From contig NZ_JACKZY010000004.1 of NCBI RefSeq assembly GCF_020833685.1, forward strand, positions 1 through 64,000: a stretch of 64,000 nucleotides of DNA, in the 5' to 3' direction. Positions 18,008-26,232 of this stretch are shown piece by piece. The notes beneath the pieces were generated by a model. The model ran no database searches. It saw only the letters and a program-made list of their open reading frames with translations, and was not told the origin of the DNA. The stretch comes from Nitratireductor sp. B36. Its GTDB lineage: Bacteria > Pseudomonadota > Alphaproteobacteria > Rhizobiales > Rhizobiaceae. Both the position numbers and the translations under genes were made by a program. How positions within the stretch are numbered: position 1 is the stretch's first letter; every line of letters starts with the position of its first letter.

Positions 18008-19057
18008 TCAGCGTTCGATTTCGCGTGCCCAACGCTTGGTCCACTCTTCGCGGGCCGGGTTGATCGTGTCCCAGTCGACGGCAATCAGCTTGCCGATCTG
18101 CTCAGGCCCGTAAGGAAGCGAGGCAGCCAGCTCCTCCGGCAGCTCGGCATTCTTGTTGACCGGACCAGAGCCCATGGCATCGGCGAGGCGCACCTGGATT
18201 TCCGGTTCTAGCAGGAAGTCAACGAAGGCGTTGGCCAGATCGGACACATCGCTTTCGACCACTGGACATGCAGCCAGCATAAGAGCGACAGCGCCCTCCT
18301 TGGGATAAGCGAACTTTGCCGGAAAGCCTGTGTCGGCAAGGGACTTTGTACGGCCCGAACCCCAGATCGAGAGGGCGATTTCCTCCGATTGGAAGAGCTC
18401 GGACATCTTGCCGGATGAAGGCTCGAACACCAGGATGTTGGGCGCGACCTTTTCCGCCATGGTGCTGAAGCCAGGGTCGATATTCTTTTCCCCGCCACCA
18501 TTCAGGCGCGCCATCATCACAAGCGTGTGCAGGCCATATGTATTCGAGATCGGCGGGATGGACAGGATCTGGCTGTATTTTTCGTCCGCCAGGTCCATCC
18601 AGCTTGACGGCGGCTCCCAACCTTCGCGTTCAAACCACGCGGTGTTGTAGGTAAAGCCGGTGGCCACAAAGCCGATCCCGATCGAATTGGGCCCAAGCTT
18701 CGCGATGTCATAAATGTCATCGCCCGGTGTGGAGGATGTCATGGGCGCGCAGAAGCCGAGAGCGTCGGCCTGATACATCGGACCGTCGTCAAGAATGACA
18801 ACATCCAGCTCCTGATTGCCCTTCTGCGCTTGGAGTCGTGCAAGGTTCTCCGTGGAGTTTCCTGGCACGAATTGGATCTTGACCTCATGTCGGCTTTCGA
18901 ATTCAGGGATGATGAGTTCCTTCATCAGCGTTTCGAAAGACCCTCCATACCCCCCGACGGTCAGCGTCTTCTCCTGCGCCAGTGCAGCCCCGGTGGCCAA
19001 GACCGAGCAACTCGCAGCCAGCATTCCATGCGCCAGCGATCGCCAAATCCTATTCAT
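18008..19057 (-). CDS. Periplasmic solute-binding protein, family 1 (PotD-like)
   Basis: This 349-residue protein has a signal peptide (LAHGMLAASCSVLATGAALA, cut before QEKTLTVGG) followed by VGGYGGSFETLMKELIIPEFE and LDVVILDDGPMYQADALGF, as in binding proteins for polyamines and opines. It is the first gene of the minus-strand operon that continues into permeases, dehydrogenase subunits, oxidase and RidA. A LysR gene is divergent. The 112-base spacer to the ATPase gene is the only sizeable gap in the operon. Confidence 0.9.
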   Translation of the reverse strand: MNRIWRSLAHGMLAASCSVLATGAALAQEKTLTVGGYGGSFETLMKELIIPEFESRHEVKIQFVPGNSTENLARLQAQKGNQELDVVILDDGPMYQADALGFCAPMTSSTPGDDIYDIAKLGPNSIGIGFVATGFTYNTAWFEREGWEPPSSWMDLADEKYSQILSIPPISNTYGLHTLVMMARLNGGGEKNIDPGFSTMAEKVAPNILVFEPSSGKMSELFQSEEIALSIWGSGRTKSLADTGFPAKFAYPKEGAVALMLAACPVVESDVSDLANAFVDFLLEPEIQVRLADAMGSGPVNKNAELPEELAASLPYGPEQIGKLIAVDWDTINPAREEWTKRWAREIER

Positions 19058-19166
19058 TGTCTTCCCCTTTGTTCTTGTGCGGTGGCGCGCCTATTCAAAG
19101 GAGACGGCATCTGAATTTCAAATCATATTATTTGCCCTCGGTATTCCAAAAGGTTATGTCTTTGCG

Positions 19167-20096
19167 ATGCGCAAAACCAATGTCCGACAAATCGAAGCCT
19201 TCAATGCTTTCATGACGAGTGGCTCTGTGACCAAAGCCGCAGAGGCGTTGCATGTCAGCCAGCCGGCTGTGAGCAAGCTATTGAAACTTTTCGAGGATTC
19301 CTGCGAGATAAGGCTGTTCAATCGCGAGACGGGCCGTCTTGTTCCGACACCCGAGGCACGGGTGCTCTACACGGAAACGGCCAAGCTGGAGGCAGGTGTG
19401 CTCCGGGTGCACAAGGCTGCGCGGGAGATTCGCGAGTTCGACCGGGGGCAGCTAACGATTGTCGGGTTCCCTGCCATCGGTCTTCAGCTCATACCGCGTG
19501 TTGTGGCCGACATGCTTGGTCGTGACACGGGGCTTAAAGTCACCCTCCTGACGCGCACTTCACCCAGCATTGCGGATGTGATGCTCACGCGATCAGCGGA
19601 TTTCGGCCTTTCGCTGGTGCCTGCCACCCACAGCATGCTTCACTGCGAACCCTTTGCGCAGTTGCCGATGATCTGTGCGCTTCCGGCAGACCATCACCTG
19701 GCCAGCAAGCAGGTGGTTTCACTGCGGGATCTTTGTGACGACCCGTTCATCGCGCTGGGGCGAAGCGACATGTCTTACCCGGCAATCTATGAAGCCTTCC
19801 ACGCAATCGGGATCAGTCCACGTGAGGTTGCCGAGGTTCAAATGCTGGAAGCCGCCTGCGCCATGGTGAGTGCCGGTTTTGGTGTCTCGATCATCTCCAG
19901 TCTGGCCCTCGTTGCGCCCCAGGACCCCAGAGTCGTCTTCCGCCCGCTCGCCGAGCGCATTGAAACGTCCATCTGGCTGATCACGTCGCACGTGCATGAG
20001 TTGCCGCTCGTGGGACGCGAGGTGATCAACCGCATACGGGATGCGGTTTCCCGGATAGACATATCCCAAACGCTCATTCCAGCTTCCAGGAACTGA
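19167..20096 (+). CDS. LysR-family regulator
   Basis: This 309-residue protein has an N-terminal winged helix (VRQIEAFNAFMTSGSVTKAA, LHVSQPAVSKLLKLFED) and a periplasmic-binding-like effector domain (LTIVGFPAIGLQLIPRVVAD; GFGVSIISSL near the C-terminus). It is divergent from the transporter/dehydrogenase operon and is therefore its likely activator, sensing the imported amine or a metabolite. The open frame extends far upstream into the binding-protein gene, but ATG at 19167 starts right at the DNA-binding domain. The 109-base divergent spacer is AT-richer than its surroundings and probably holds both promoters. Confidence 0.9.
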   Translation: MRKTNVRQIEAFNAFMTSGSVTKAAEALHVSQPAVSKLLKLFEDSCEIRLFNRETGRLVPTPEARVLYTETAKLEAGVLRVHKAAREIREFDRGQLTIVGFPAIGLQLIPRVVADMLGRDTGLKVTLLTRTSPSIADVMLTRSADFGLSLVPATHSMLHCEPFAQLPMICALPADHHLASKQVVSLRDLCDDPFIALGRSDMSYPAIYEAFHAIGISPREVAEVQMLEAACAMVSAGFGVSIISSLALVAPQDPRVVFRPLAERIETSIWLITSHVHELPLVGREVINRIRDAVSRIDISQTLIPASRN

Positions 20097-20159
20097 TTGA
20101 TGAAAGAGGTGGCTTGCCGGAGCGGCGGCTTTGCGAGATAGAGGGCCCGGAGGGTCGCT

Positions 20160-21263
20160 GTGACACAGGATAAAAGCCGCAAGGTTACGATCGCGGAGGT
20201 TGCCAGACTGGCAGGGGTGGGCACGGCCACCGCCGGCCGGGTTCTGGGCGGCTATGGCTACAGCAGCGAGGATGTGCGCAATCGCGTTCAGGAAAGCGCC
20301 CGCAAGCTCGGCTATCGACCCAACCAGCTTGCGCGCAGCCTGATCACCGGCGTGACCAAGACGATCGGTGTCGTTGCCGGGGATATCCAAAGCCCGTTTT
20401 ATTCCAGCGTTCTCCGTGGGATCTACGATGTTTCGCGTGCCGAGGGCTTCGGCATTCTGCTGACCGGCAGCGATGAAGACCCCCAGAAGGAGATTGAGGC
20501 CGTAGAGCTGCTCATCCAGAAGCAGGTGGATGGTCTGATTGTTGCCCCGGCTCAATTGTCAGGCGCGAAACACCTTCAGGCTTTTGTCGCCACAGGGAAG
20601 CCCCTGGTCCAGATCGACCGTATTGTCGAAGGATTGGACACCGATGCTGTGACTGTCGACAATGTGTCGGCGTCCAGACGCTGCACGGCTGAGCTTATTG
20701 CGGCCGGCCACCGGCGCATCGGTATCGTGGCCGAACTCGAATGGTGGCAGGGCGGGAATCTCGAGGATTTTATCGCCGGCGTCTTGGCGGGCACGGTCTT
20801 GCCGGATCATCTGTTTCCCAGTTGGCAACGCCTGCTTGGCTATCTGCAGGCGCATCTGGAGGCCGGAGTATCCGTCGATCCGGCACTTGTGGCACGTGTC
20901 GGCACCTATTCGGTCGATGCTGCCACTGAAGCCATAGCATCCTGTTTCCGAAACACTGCCCCCCCCACCGCGTTCTTCTCCACCGATGGCCTGATGTCTG
21001 CTGCGCTGATGGGCGTATTGAAGGAAAAGCGGCTTTCGATTCCGGAAGACATCTCACTGGTGTGCTTCGACGACCTCGACTGGATGCAATTCCACGAGCC
21101 GACGATCAGCGCCGTTGTGCAGCCGACAAGAGAGGTCGGTGAAAGAGCCGCGCGGCTGGTGCTCGACCGCATCGTCGATGGCGCGCGGTCGCCATCCCGT
21201 TCTGTGTTGAAGGCCGACCTGATTCGGAGAGAGTCTATTCAGCCGCCGGCGAGCTCTGGTTGA
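20160..21263 (+). CDS. LacI-family repressor
   Basis: This 367-residue protein starts with the LacI helix-turn-helix (VTIAEVARLAGVGTATAGRV) and hinge helix, followed by a periplasmic-binding fold (TIGVVAGDIQSPFYSSVLRG; ISLVCFDDLDWMQFHEPTIS). GTG at 20160 is the start; GGAGG lies about 7 bases upstream. It is convergent with the sugar-kinase gene, and the two overlap by 29 bases at their ends. The LacI-type palindrome at 22123-22140 between kinase and deglycase genes is the expected operator. The inducer is likely the Amadori compound or its phosphate. Confidence 0.9.
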   Translation: MTQDKSRKVTIAEVARLAGVGTATAGRVLGGYGYSSEDVRNRVQESARKLGYRPNQLARSLITGVTKTIGVVAGDIQSPFYSSVLRGIYDVSRAEGFGILLTGSDEDPQKEIEAVELLIQKQVDGLIVAPAQLSGAKHLQAFVATGKPLVQIDRIVEGLDTDAVTVDNVSASRRCTAELIAAGHRRIGIVAELEWWQGGNLEDFIAGVLAGTVLPDHLFPSWQRLLGYLQAHLEAGVSVDPALVARVGTYSVDAATEAIASCFRNTAPPTAFFSTDGLMSAALMGVLKEKRLSIPEDISLVCFDDLDWMQFHEPTISAVVQPTREVGERAARLVLDRIVDGARSPSRSVLKADLIRRESIQPPASSG

Positions 21264-22098
21264 GCGTGGCTCGCGCCATCTCGAGTTGTACCGGGAGATC
21301 GATGGGCACCCCATAGCCGACGGCCCCATAGTAGGAGCAGGTTTTGGCAGCCGCCGCGGCAGCGGCCGACAGCGTGTCGCCTGGATTTTCCTTCGTCATG
21401 AGACCGACCAGGGTTCGGGCGATGAAAGTGTCGCCGGCGCCAAGAGTGTCCACCGCCTCAACTGAAACAGCTTGCATGTCGTATTGCGTGTCGCCGTTAA
21501 GGAGAACGGCGCCATCGCGCCCTCGGGTTGCCAGCACCCATTGCGCGCCTGCATTTCTTATCGTTCGGGCAAGCTCCACCGCATCCTTCTGTGAGAGATG
21601 GCTGGTGGAAACGGACGCCAACAGGCACAACGGAGCGACTTGAGCGATATGGTCCGCTTCGTGACGAACGGCAAAATCATAGGAAAGAGCTGTTCGCTGA
21701 GCGATCTCCGGAAGCCATGGGTCAAGCGCGCTGCTTTGGCCCACATGGGCAACGTCAAATCCTGACAGGAAATCGAAATCGTCCATATCGGGGATGAAGC
21801 GCGAGACGCCGAAATCATTGTTGAGGAACACCCTGTCCCCGTCCACATGGCCGATGACACAATAGGCCGTGATACCTTCGACAGTGCGCAGTCGTTCTAT
21901 GCCAACGCCTTCCTGCAGCAGAACATCGCGCATATGCCTCCCCGCCGCGTCGTCGGCCATAGCGCCGACATAGGCGCTATCGGCGCCGAAGCGGCGGGCA
22001 AAGACGGATACATTGTAGCAATTTCCTCCCGGATACATCAGCCCGTTGGAGAGGTAGCAGTCGACATCATTGTCTCCGATCGCCGCGATTCGAACCAT
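21235..22098 (-). CDS. PfkB-family kinase, fructoselysine 6-kinase (FrlD)-like
   Basis: This 287-residue ribokinase-family enzyme opens with AAIGDNDVDCYLSNGLMYPG and GGNCYNVSVFARRFGA, a pattern characteristic of FrlD. The catalytic motif DTLGAGDTFIA near residue 225 contains the base Asp. FrlD phosphorylates fructoselysine at C6 of the sugar. The divergent neighbour at 22199 is a FrlB-like deglycase, which supports an Amadori pathway rather than free-sugar phosphorylation. The substrate amine (lysine, another amino acid, or an opine-like conjugate) is not decided by the sequence. Confidence 0.82.
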   Translation of the reverse strand: MVRIAAIGDNDVDCYLSNGLMYPGGNCYNVSVFARRFGADSAYVGAMADDAAGRHMRDVLLQEGVGIERLRTVEGITAYCVIGHVDGDRVFLNNDFGVSRFIPDMDDFDFLSGFDVAHVGQSSALDPWLPEIAQRTALSYDFAVRHEADHIAQVAPLCLLASVSTSHLSQKDAVELARTIRNAGAQWVLATRGRDGAVLLNGDTQYDMQAVSVEAVDTLGAGDTFIARTLVGLMTKENPGDTLSAAAAAAAKTCSYYGAVGYGVPIDLPVQLEMARATLNQSSPAAE

Positions 22099-22122
22099 TT
22101 TTCTCTATTCCGATTGACAAGA

Positions 22123-22140
22123 TGTGAGAACGTTCCCACA
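22123..22140. promoter_or_regulatory. LacI-type operator palindrome
   Basis: TGTGAGAACGTTCCCACA is an 18-bp palindrome with one mismatched pair and the central CG step typical of LacI-family operators. It lies midway between the divergent kinase and deglycase starts. TTGACA at 22115-22120 directly precedes it and a weak -10 (CACAAT at 22137-22142) overlaps its end, so a bound repressor would block the rightward promoter. The adjacent LacI gene at 20160 is the candidate regulator. Confidence 0.7.
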
Positions 22141-22198
22141 ATGGCCCCATGGTGTCAACAAGGTCTCCGGTAAGGGGAGGCTGTGCAGAGGAATTGGT

Positions 22199-23200
22199 AT
22201 GAAGCGTGAATTGAGCCCGGATGTGCAGATGGCCCTGGAGGCGATCGGGCAACGCGAGATCACCCATGTGTTTCTGGTTGCTTGCGGTGGATCCCTGTCG
22301 ATCATGTACCCGGGAAAATACTTTATCGATCGGCATTTCGAGACGATCACGTCCGATCTCTACAATGCGGATGAATTCATTTGCCGCCATCCCCGTCATC
22401 TGGGCGAGAAGGCGCTGGTGATCCTCTGCTCGCAGACGGGCACCACGCGGGAAACCGCGAACGCTGCCAGGTTTGCGCGTGAGAACGGCGCTGTGACCGT
22501 GGCCATGACGCTCGATCCTCAATCCCCTTTGGCCGAGGCGGCAGACCATGTGGTGCGCTACGATGCGCCCTACACAACTGGTGTTCCGATCGACCCTGCA
22601 GACAGCAATTACGCTGTTCTCTACATGATTTTGGCGGGCCTTTTGCGCCAGCGGGAAGGGCGCGATGTTGTCTCCTCGCTTTTGTCCAGTCTCGGCAATC
22701 TGCAGTCGGCCATCGATCAGGCAAAGAGCGTCTATGAAGATCGCTTCGAAACCTATGCGGACCGGTTCAAGGACAGTTCGGTCATCTACACCGCGGCCAG
22801 TGGCGCCGATTATGGGGCGGCTTACTCCTTCGCCATCTGCGTGTTGATGGAAATGCAGTGGATCAACTCGCAGGCCATTCATGCGAACGAGTTCTTTCAC
22901 GGGCCTTTCGAGGTCGTCGATGAAAACACCAATGCCATTCTTCTCATAGGGATGGATGAGACGCGGCGCATCGAAGAGCGCACGCGCGACTTTCTCTACC
23001 GGTTCGGTGATCGCGACAGGATCATGGTTCTGGATGCAGCCGAGCTCGATCTGAATGGGATCGACGCGGCGTTCCAGGGCTATCTCGTGCCACTGATCTT
23101 CTTCGATGCCCTTTGGGGGTTTGCCTACAAGCTCGCCCAGCGCCGCAATCACACCATGCTCGAAGCGCGGCGCTACATGAAGAAGATCCACGATTACTGA
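22199..23200 (+). CDS. SIS-domain deglycase, fructoselysine-6-P (FrlB)-like
   Basis: This 333-residue protein has two sugar-isomerase (SIS) domains: HVFLVACGGSLSIMYPGKYF with SQTGTTRETANAARFARENG in the first, and IYTAASGADYGAAYSFAICV in the second. It carries the FrlB-like catalytic neighbourhood HANEFFHGPFEVVDENT. FrlB cleaves fructoselysine 6-phosphate to glucose 6-phosphate and free lysine. AGAGGA 7 bases before ATG at 22199 fixes the start; the 25 codons open upstream run through the operator. It is followed by a TRAP transporter, not the permease or ABC system seen with other Amadori pathways. Confidence 0.82.
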   Translation: MKRELSPDVQMALEAIGQREITHVFLVACGGSLSIMYPGKYFIDRHFETITSDLYNADEFICRHPRHLGEKALVILCSQTGTTRETANAARFARENGAVTVAMTLDPQSPLAEAADHVVRYDAPYTTGVPIDPADSNYAVLYMILAGLLRQREGRDVVSSLLSSLGNLQSAIDQAKSVYEDRFETYADRFKDSSVIYTAASGADYGAAYSFAICVLMEMQWINSQAIHANEFFHGPFEVVDENTNAILLIGMDETRRIEERTRDFLYRFGDRDRIMVLDAAELDLNGIDAAFQGYLVPLIFFDALWGFAYKLAQRRNHTMLEARRYMKKIHDY

Positions 23201-23215
23201 GGGGAAAATCTGAGC

Positions 23216-23240
23216 GCGGCGGTGGAAACATTGCCGCCGC
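23216..23240 (+). promoter_or_regulatory. Intercistronic hairpin before dctP-like gene
   Basis: GCGGCGG and CCGCCGC form a perfect 7-bp stem around an 11-base loop, 16 bases after the deglycase stop. There is no T-run. It may set the relative expression of deglycase and transporter or protect the downstream message. Confidence 0.4.
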
Positions 23241-23299
23241 GAACGCAGGGAGAAGGCGCTCATTGCATGAGACGGGCGCGCCAAAACGGAGGAGCAATC

Positions 23300-24313
23300 A
23301 TGGGGAACAGAAACATGAACTTGATCAAACGTCGAACCATGCTGGGCAGCATGGCAGCTGGCGTGGCGATGGCGGTTTTACCTGCCGCTCATGCCGCGGA
23401 AGTCACCTTGCGCATTGCCTCGGTCAATCCGCCCACAGCGGATTCGGTTGTCATGGTGGAAAAGGTAGCCGAACGCATCACCGAGCGTACTGAAGGCCGC
23501 GTCGCCTTCCAGCTTTTTCCTTCGGGGCAGCTTGGCTCGACCAGTGATTCACTGGAGCAGGCAAGCCAGGGACAGCCCATAATCACCTTTACCTCGGCCT
23601 CCTTCATGGCCACTTTCGGCGTACCGGAACTGTCCGTCGTTGAAGGCCCGTTCATCATTGACGACAGTGAACAGGGGGAGCGCCTCGCCAATTCGGACCT
23701 GATGCAGGGCTACTATGACCAGTTGGCTGAAAAGGCGGCAATCCGGGTTCTTGCGATCAACTGGTTCGATGGGCCCCGTCACATGATCGGTGATGCACCC
23801 TATGTGGAGCCGTCCGATCTGAAAGGTGTGCGGATGCGGGTGCCACCGGTGGAAACATGGCTGAAGACATTCGAACCCCTTGAGGTCATTGCGACGACGG
23901 TCGAGGCGGCGGAGGTCTACTCGGCTTTGTCGCAGGGCGTTGTGACAGCTGCCGAGGCGCCATTGACCGGCCTTCGTGCGAGCCGCTGGTATGAACCGGC
24001 AAAACACCTCACTTTGACCGGGCATTTCAACCTCTTCACTGGATGGGTGATGAGTGAGGCTGCCTATCAGTCGATCAGCGATGAGGACCGCGCGATTCTC
24101 GTGGAGGAGTTCCGTCAGGGCGGGCGCGAGTTGACAACTCTGTCGGAAGAGAAGGCCGCGGAGATCCGCAAGGAGTTTGAAGCCGCTGGCGTCACGTTCC
24201 ACGAGGCCGACATCGATGCCTACCGCAAAGCGACGGCTGGCTTCTACAATAGCTTTCCGCAATGGCCTGAAGGGCTCTACGACAAGGTCCGTGCCGCCGC
24301 TACCGGAAATTGA
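23300..24313 (+). CDS. TRAP transporter substrate-binding protein (DctP type)
   Basis: This 337-residue protein has a Tat/Sec-type leader (NLIKRRTMLGSMAAGVAMAV before LPAAHAAEV) and the DctP fold: LRIASVNPPTADSVV, VAFQLFPSGQLGS and the LKGVRMRVPP motif whose Arg usually binds a carboxylate of the ligand. GGAGGAG at 23288-23294 selects ATG at 23300 over the in-frame ATG at 23222. It would capture a carboxylate-bearing ligand in the periplasm, consistent with a fructosyl-amino acid. Confidence 0.92.
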   Translation: MGNRNMNLIKRRTMLGSMAAGVAMAVLPAAHAAEVTLRIASVNPPTADSVVMVEKVAERITERTEGRVAFQLFPSGQLGSTSDSLEQASQGQPIITFTSASFMATFGVPELSVVEGPFIIDDSEQGERLANSDLMQGYYDQLAEKAAIRVLAINWFDGPRHMIGDAPYVEPSDLKGVRMRVPPVETWLKTFEPLEVIATTVEAAEVYSALSQGVVTAAEAPLTGLRASRWYEPAKHLTLTGHFNLFTGWVMSEAAYQSISDEDRAILVEEFRQGGRELTTLSEEKAAEIRKEFEAAGVTFHEADIDAYRKATAGFYNSFPQWPEGLYDKVRAAATGN

Positions 24314-24470
24314 CTTGAGGGTCGCTTGAGGGTCGGTGGTGTGTTGGGGCAATCCGTGATTGCCATCGACCCCAAGTGAACGGCGGTGGTGTTCTCAACA
24401 GCGGGACATCGTCGCCGATCACTTGACCTGACAACATAACAATGCGGGCGAGGGGATCCCGGGAGGAAAG
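24314..24470 (+). promoter_or_regulatory. Structured dctP-dctQ spacer with tandem repeat
   Basis: The spacer begins with two tandem copies of CTTGAGGGTCG (24314-24335). A hairpin follows: GGCAAT (24348-24353) pairs with ATTGCC (24359-24364), extended after a bulge by TTGG (24344-24347) with CCAA (24372-24375). The segment ends with the GGGAGGAAAG ribosome binding site of the next gene. Such spacers usually allow higher synthesis of the binding protein than of the membrane parts. No coding was seen. Confidence 0.4.
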
Positions 24471-24953
24471 GTGAGGGGAGTGCTGCACAGGTTCTTTTCC
24501 GTTGTTGGTTCGGTCATCCCGGCCATTCTGCTGGGCGTTGTTCTGCTGGTCGTAAGCGCCAATGTTCTCGCGCGCGGCTTGTTTGGCCTCACCTTTCACG
24601 CAGCGCATGATCTCGCGCTGGTGGCCTTTGCCGGTGTCGTGTGGTTCGGCGTCGTCGGGGCGGCCCTCAATGGCCAGCTCTTTGGGGTGAGCTTTTTCTC
24701 CAACCGCTTGCCACCCCGTTGGCGCCTTGCTGTGCAGTTGCTGGTCCACGTCATTGTCACCGTCATTGCACTCGCGGTGATCGATGCCGCACAGGCACAG
24801 ATCGCCACGGCGCGCTTTACACGCTTTCTCGCTCTGGGTTGGCCAAAATGGATCGTCTCTGCAGGACTCCTGGCAGCCATGGCCGTGCTGATCCTCGTTC
24901 AGATCACACAGGCGTGGGAGCGTTTGAAGGCGGGTCCGGAGGATCGGCCTTGA
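24471..24953 (+). CDS. TRAP transporter small permease (DctQ type)
   Basis: This 160-residue protein has four hydrophobic segments and the DctQ signature AANVLARGLFGLTF-like region (VVSANVLARGLFGLTFHAAH) with a following DLALVAFAGVVWFGV. GTG at 24471 is preceded by GGGAGGAAAG. Its stop overlaps the TTG start of the large permease. It bridges binding protein and DctM in the tripartite symporter. Confidence 0.87.
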   Translation: MRGVLHRFFSVVGSVIPAILLGVVLLVVSANVLARGLFGLTFHAAHDLALVAFAGVVWFGVVGAALNGQLFGVSFFSNRLPPRWRLAVQLLVHVIVTVIALAVIDAAQAQIATARFTRFLALGWPKWIVSAGLLAAMAVLILVQITQAWERLKAGPEDRP

Positions 24954-26224
24954 CCCTCATTGCGATTGTCTTCCTGCTGCTTCTTGTTCTCGGAACACCG
25001 ATCGCCTTCGTTCTGCTGGGAACATCGGTCGCCTATTTCGCCGTGAACCCGATGATGGCGAGCATTGTGGCTCAACGCATGTCCTCGGCACTGGAATCCT
25101 TTCCGCTTCTGGCCGTCCCCTTCTTCGTGGTCGCGGGCGCCGCCATGGCCCGTGGCGGCATTGCCGAGCGCCTTTATGGTTTTGCCAATGCGCTGGTGGG
25201 GCATTGGTGGGGTGGTCTGGCGCAGGTGGCCGTGATGAACTCCCTGTTTCTGGGTGCGATGTCGGGATCATCCAATGCCGACGCCGCGATCGATGCACGC
25301 ACCATTGCTCCGATCATGCGCGACAAGGGCTATTCCAACGGTTTTGCCTCCGTCATCAGTGCGGCATCCGGCGCCATTGCGCCGATCATGCCGCCAAGCA
25401 TTGGCCTCATCATCTACGGCTTGCTCACCAACACTTCGATCGGGCGGCTTTTCCTTGGTGGGGTCGTTCCGGCCTTCCTGATCACGGGCGCTTTGTTGCT
25501 GACGGTGCGGCTGATTGCCAAGCGCCGCGGATACCGGCCGGAACGCGAGACGAGGGCACCCGCGACCGAAGTTTTCAGCCGTGGCCGTGCTGCCCTGTGG
25601 GCGCTCGCCATGCCTGTCATGCTCATCTTCGGTTTGCGAACCGGATGGTTCACACCCACGGAGCTGGGCGCGATCGCGGCCATCTATGCGTTCGCCGTCG
25701 GCCTCGTCATCTACCGGGGGATAGGCCTCGGAGATACTTATGCATTGCTTCGCGAATCCGCCCACACCACTGCCAGCGTTCTGTTCATCGTCGCCTCTGC
25801 AAGCGTGTTTTCGATGATCCTTGCCCTGGAGCAAATTCCCCAGCAGATCGTCGGTGCGCTATTGCTTGTCTCCGACAATCCGCACGTGGTCCTTCTAATC
25901 ATCATGCTGGGGCTGCTTGCTCTTGGAACGGTTCTGGAAGGGTTGGCTCTGCTCGTCATTCTTGCGCCATTGCTTCTGGAGGTCACGCGCCTGCTCGGGA
26001 TCGATCCCGTCCATTTCGGCGTGCTCCTCGTTTTGAACACAACCATCGGGTCGCTGACGCCGCCGGTTGGAACGGTTCTCTATACGGTTTGCGCCATCAC
26101 CCGTTGTTCGGTGGAGGAATACACCCGCGAGGCCTTACCGTTCCTGGCGGCGCTTATCGCGGTTCTGCTTCTTCTGGCCTTCTTTCCGCCGCTGGTCACA
26201 GCCCTGCCCAACCTCCTGTTCTGA
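24950..26224 (+). CDS. TRAP transporter large permease (DctM type)
   Basis: This 424-residue, highly hydrophobic permease contains family motifs GTPIAFVLLGTSVAYF, SFPLLAVPFFVVAGAAMARG, LGAMSGSSNADAA and SAASGAIAPIMPPSIGLIIYG. TTG at 24950 overlaps the DctQ stop and has GGAGG about 7 bases upstream. The frame is open back to 24641, but that part is only the shifted frame of dctQ. It drives ion-coupled import of the ligand captured by the protein at 23300. Confidence 0.92.
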   Translation: MTLIAIVFLLLLVLGTPIAFVLLGTSVAYFAVNPMMASIVAQRMSSALESFPLLAVPFFVVAGAAMARGGIAERLYGFANALVGHWWGGLAQVAVMNSLFLGAMSGSSNADAAIDARTIAPIMRDKGYSNGFASVISAASGAIAPIMPPSIGLIIYGLLTNTSIGRLFLGGVVPAFLITGALLLTVRLIAKRRGYRPERETRAPATEVFSRGRAALWALAMPVMLIFGLRTGWFTPTELGAIAAIYAFAVGLVIYRGIGLGDTYALLRESAHTTASVLFIVASASVFSMILALEQIPQQIVGALLLVSDNPHVVLLIIMLGLLALGTVLEGLALLVILAPLLLEVTRLLGIDPVHFGVLLVLNTTIGSLTPPVGTVLYTVCAITRCSVEEYTREALPFLAALIAVLLLLAFFPPLVTALPNLLF

Positions 26225-26232
26225 GACGTCTC

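Noticed and set aside
24641-24949. An apparent 103-codon N-terminal extension of the large TRAP permease
   Set aside because: It is the shifted frame of dctQ; the overlap-type TTG start at 24950 with GGAGG is normal for dctM.
25204-26232. A long open frame joined to the ornithine-cyclodeaminase-family protein
   Set aside because: The extension is antiparallel-looking Arg/His-rich shadow of dctM; the family N-terminus begins at 26233.
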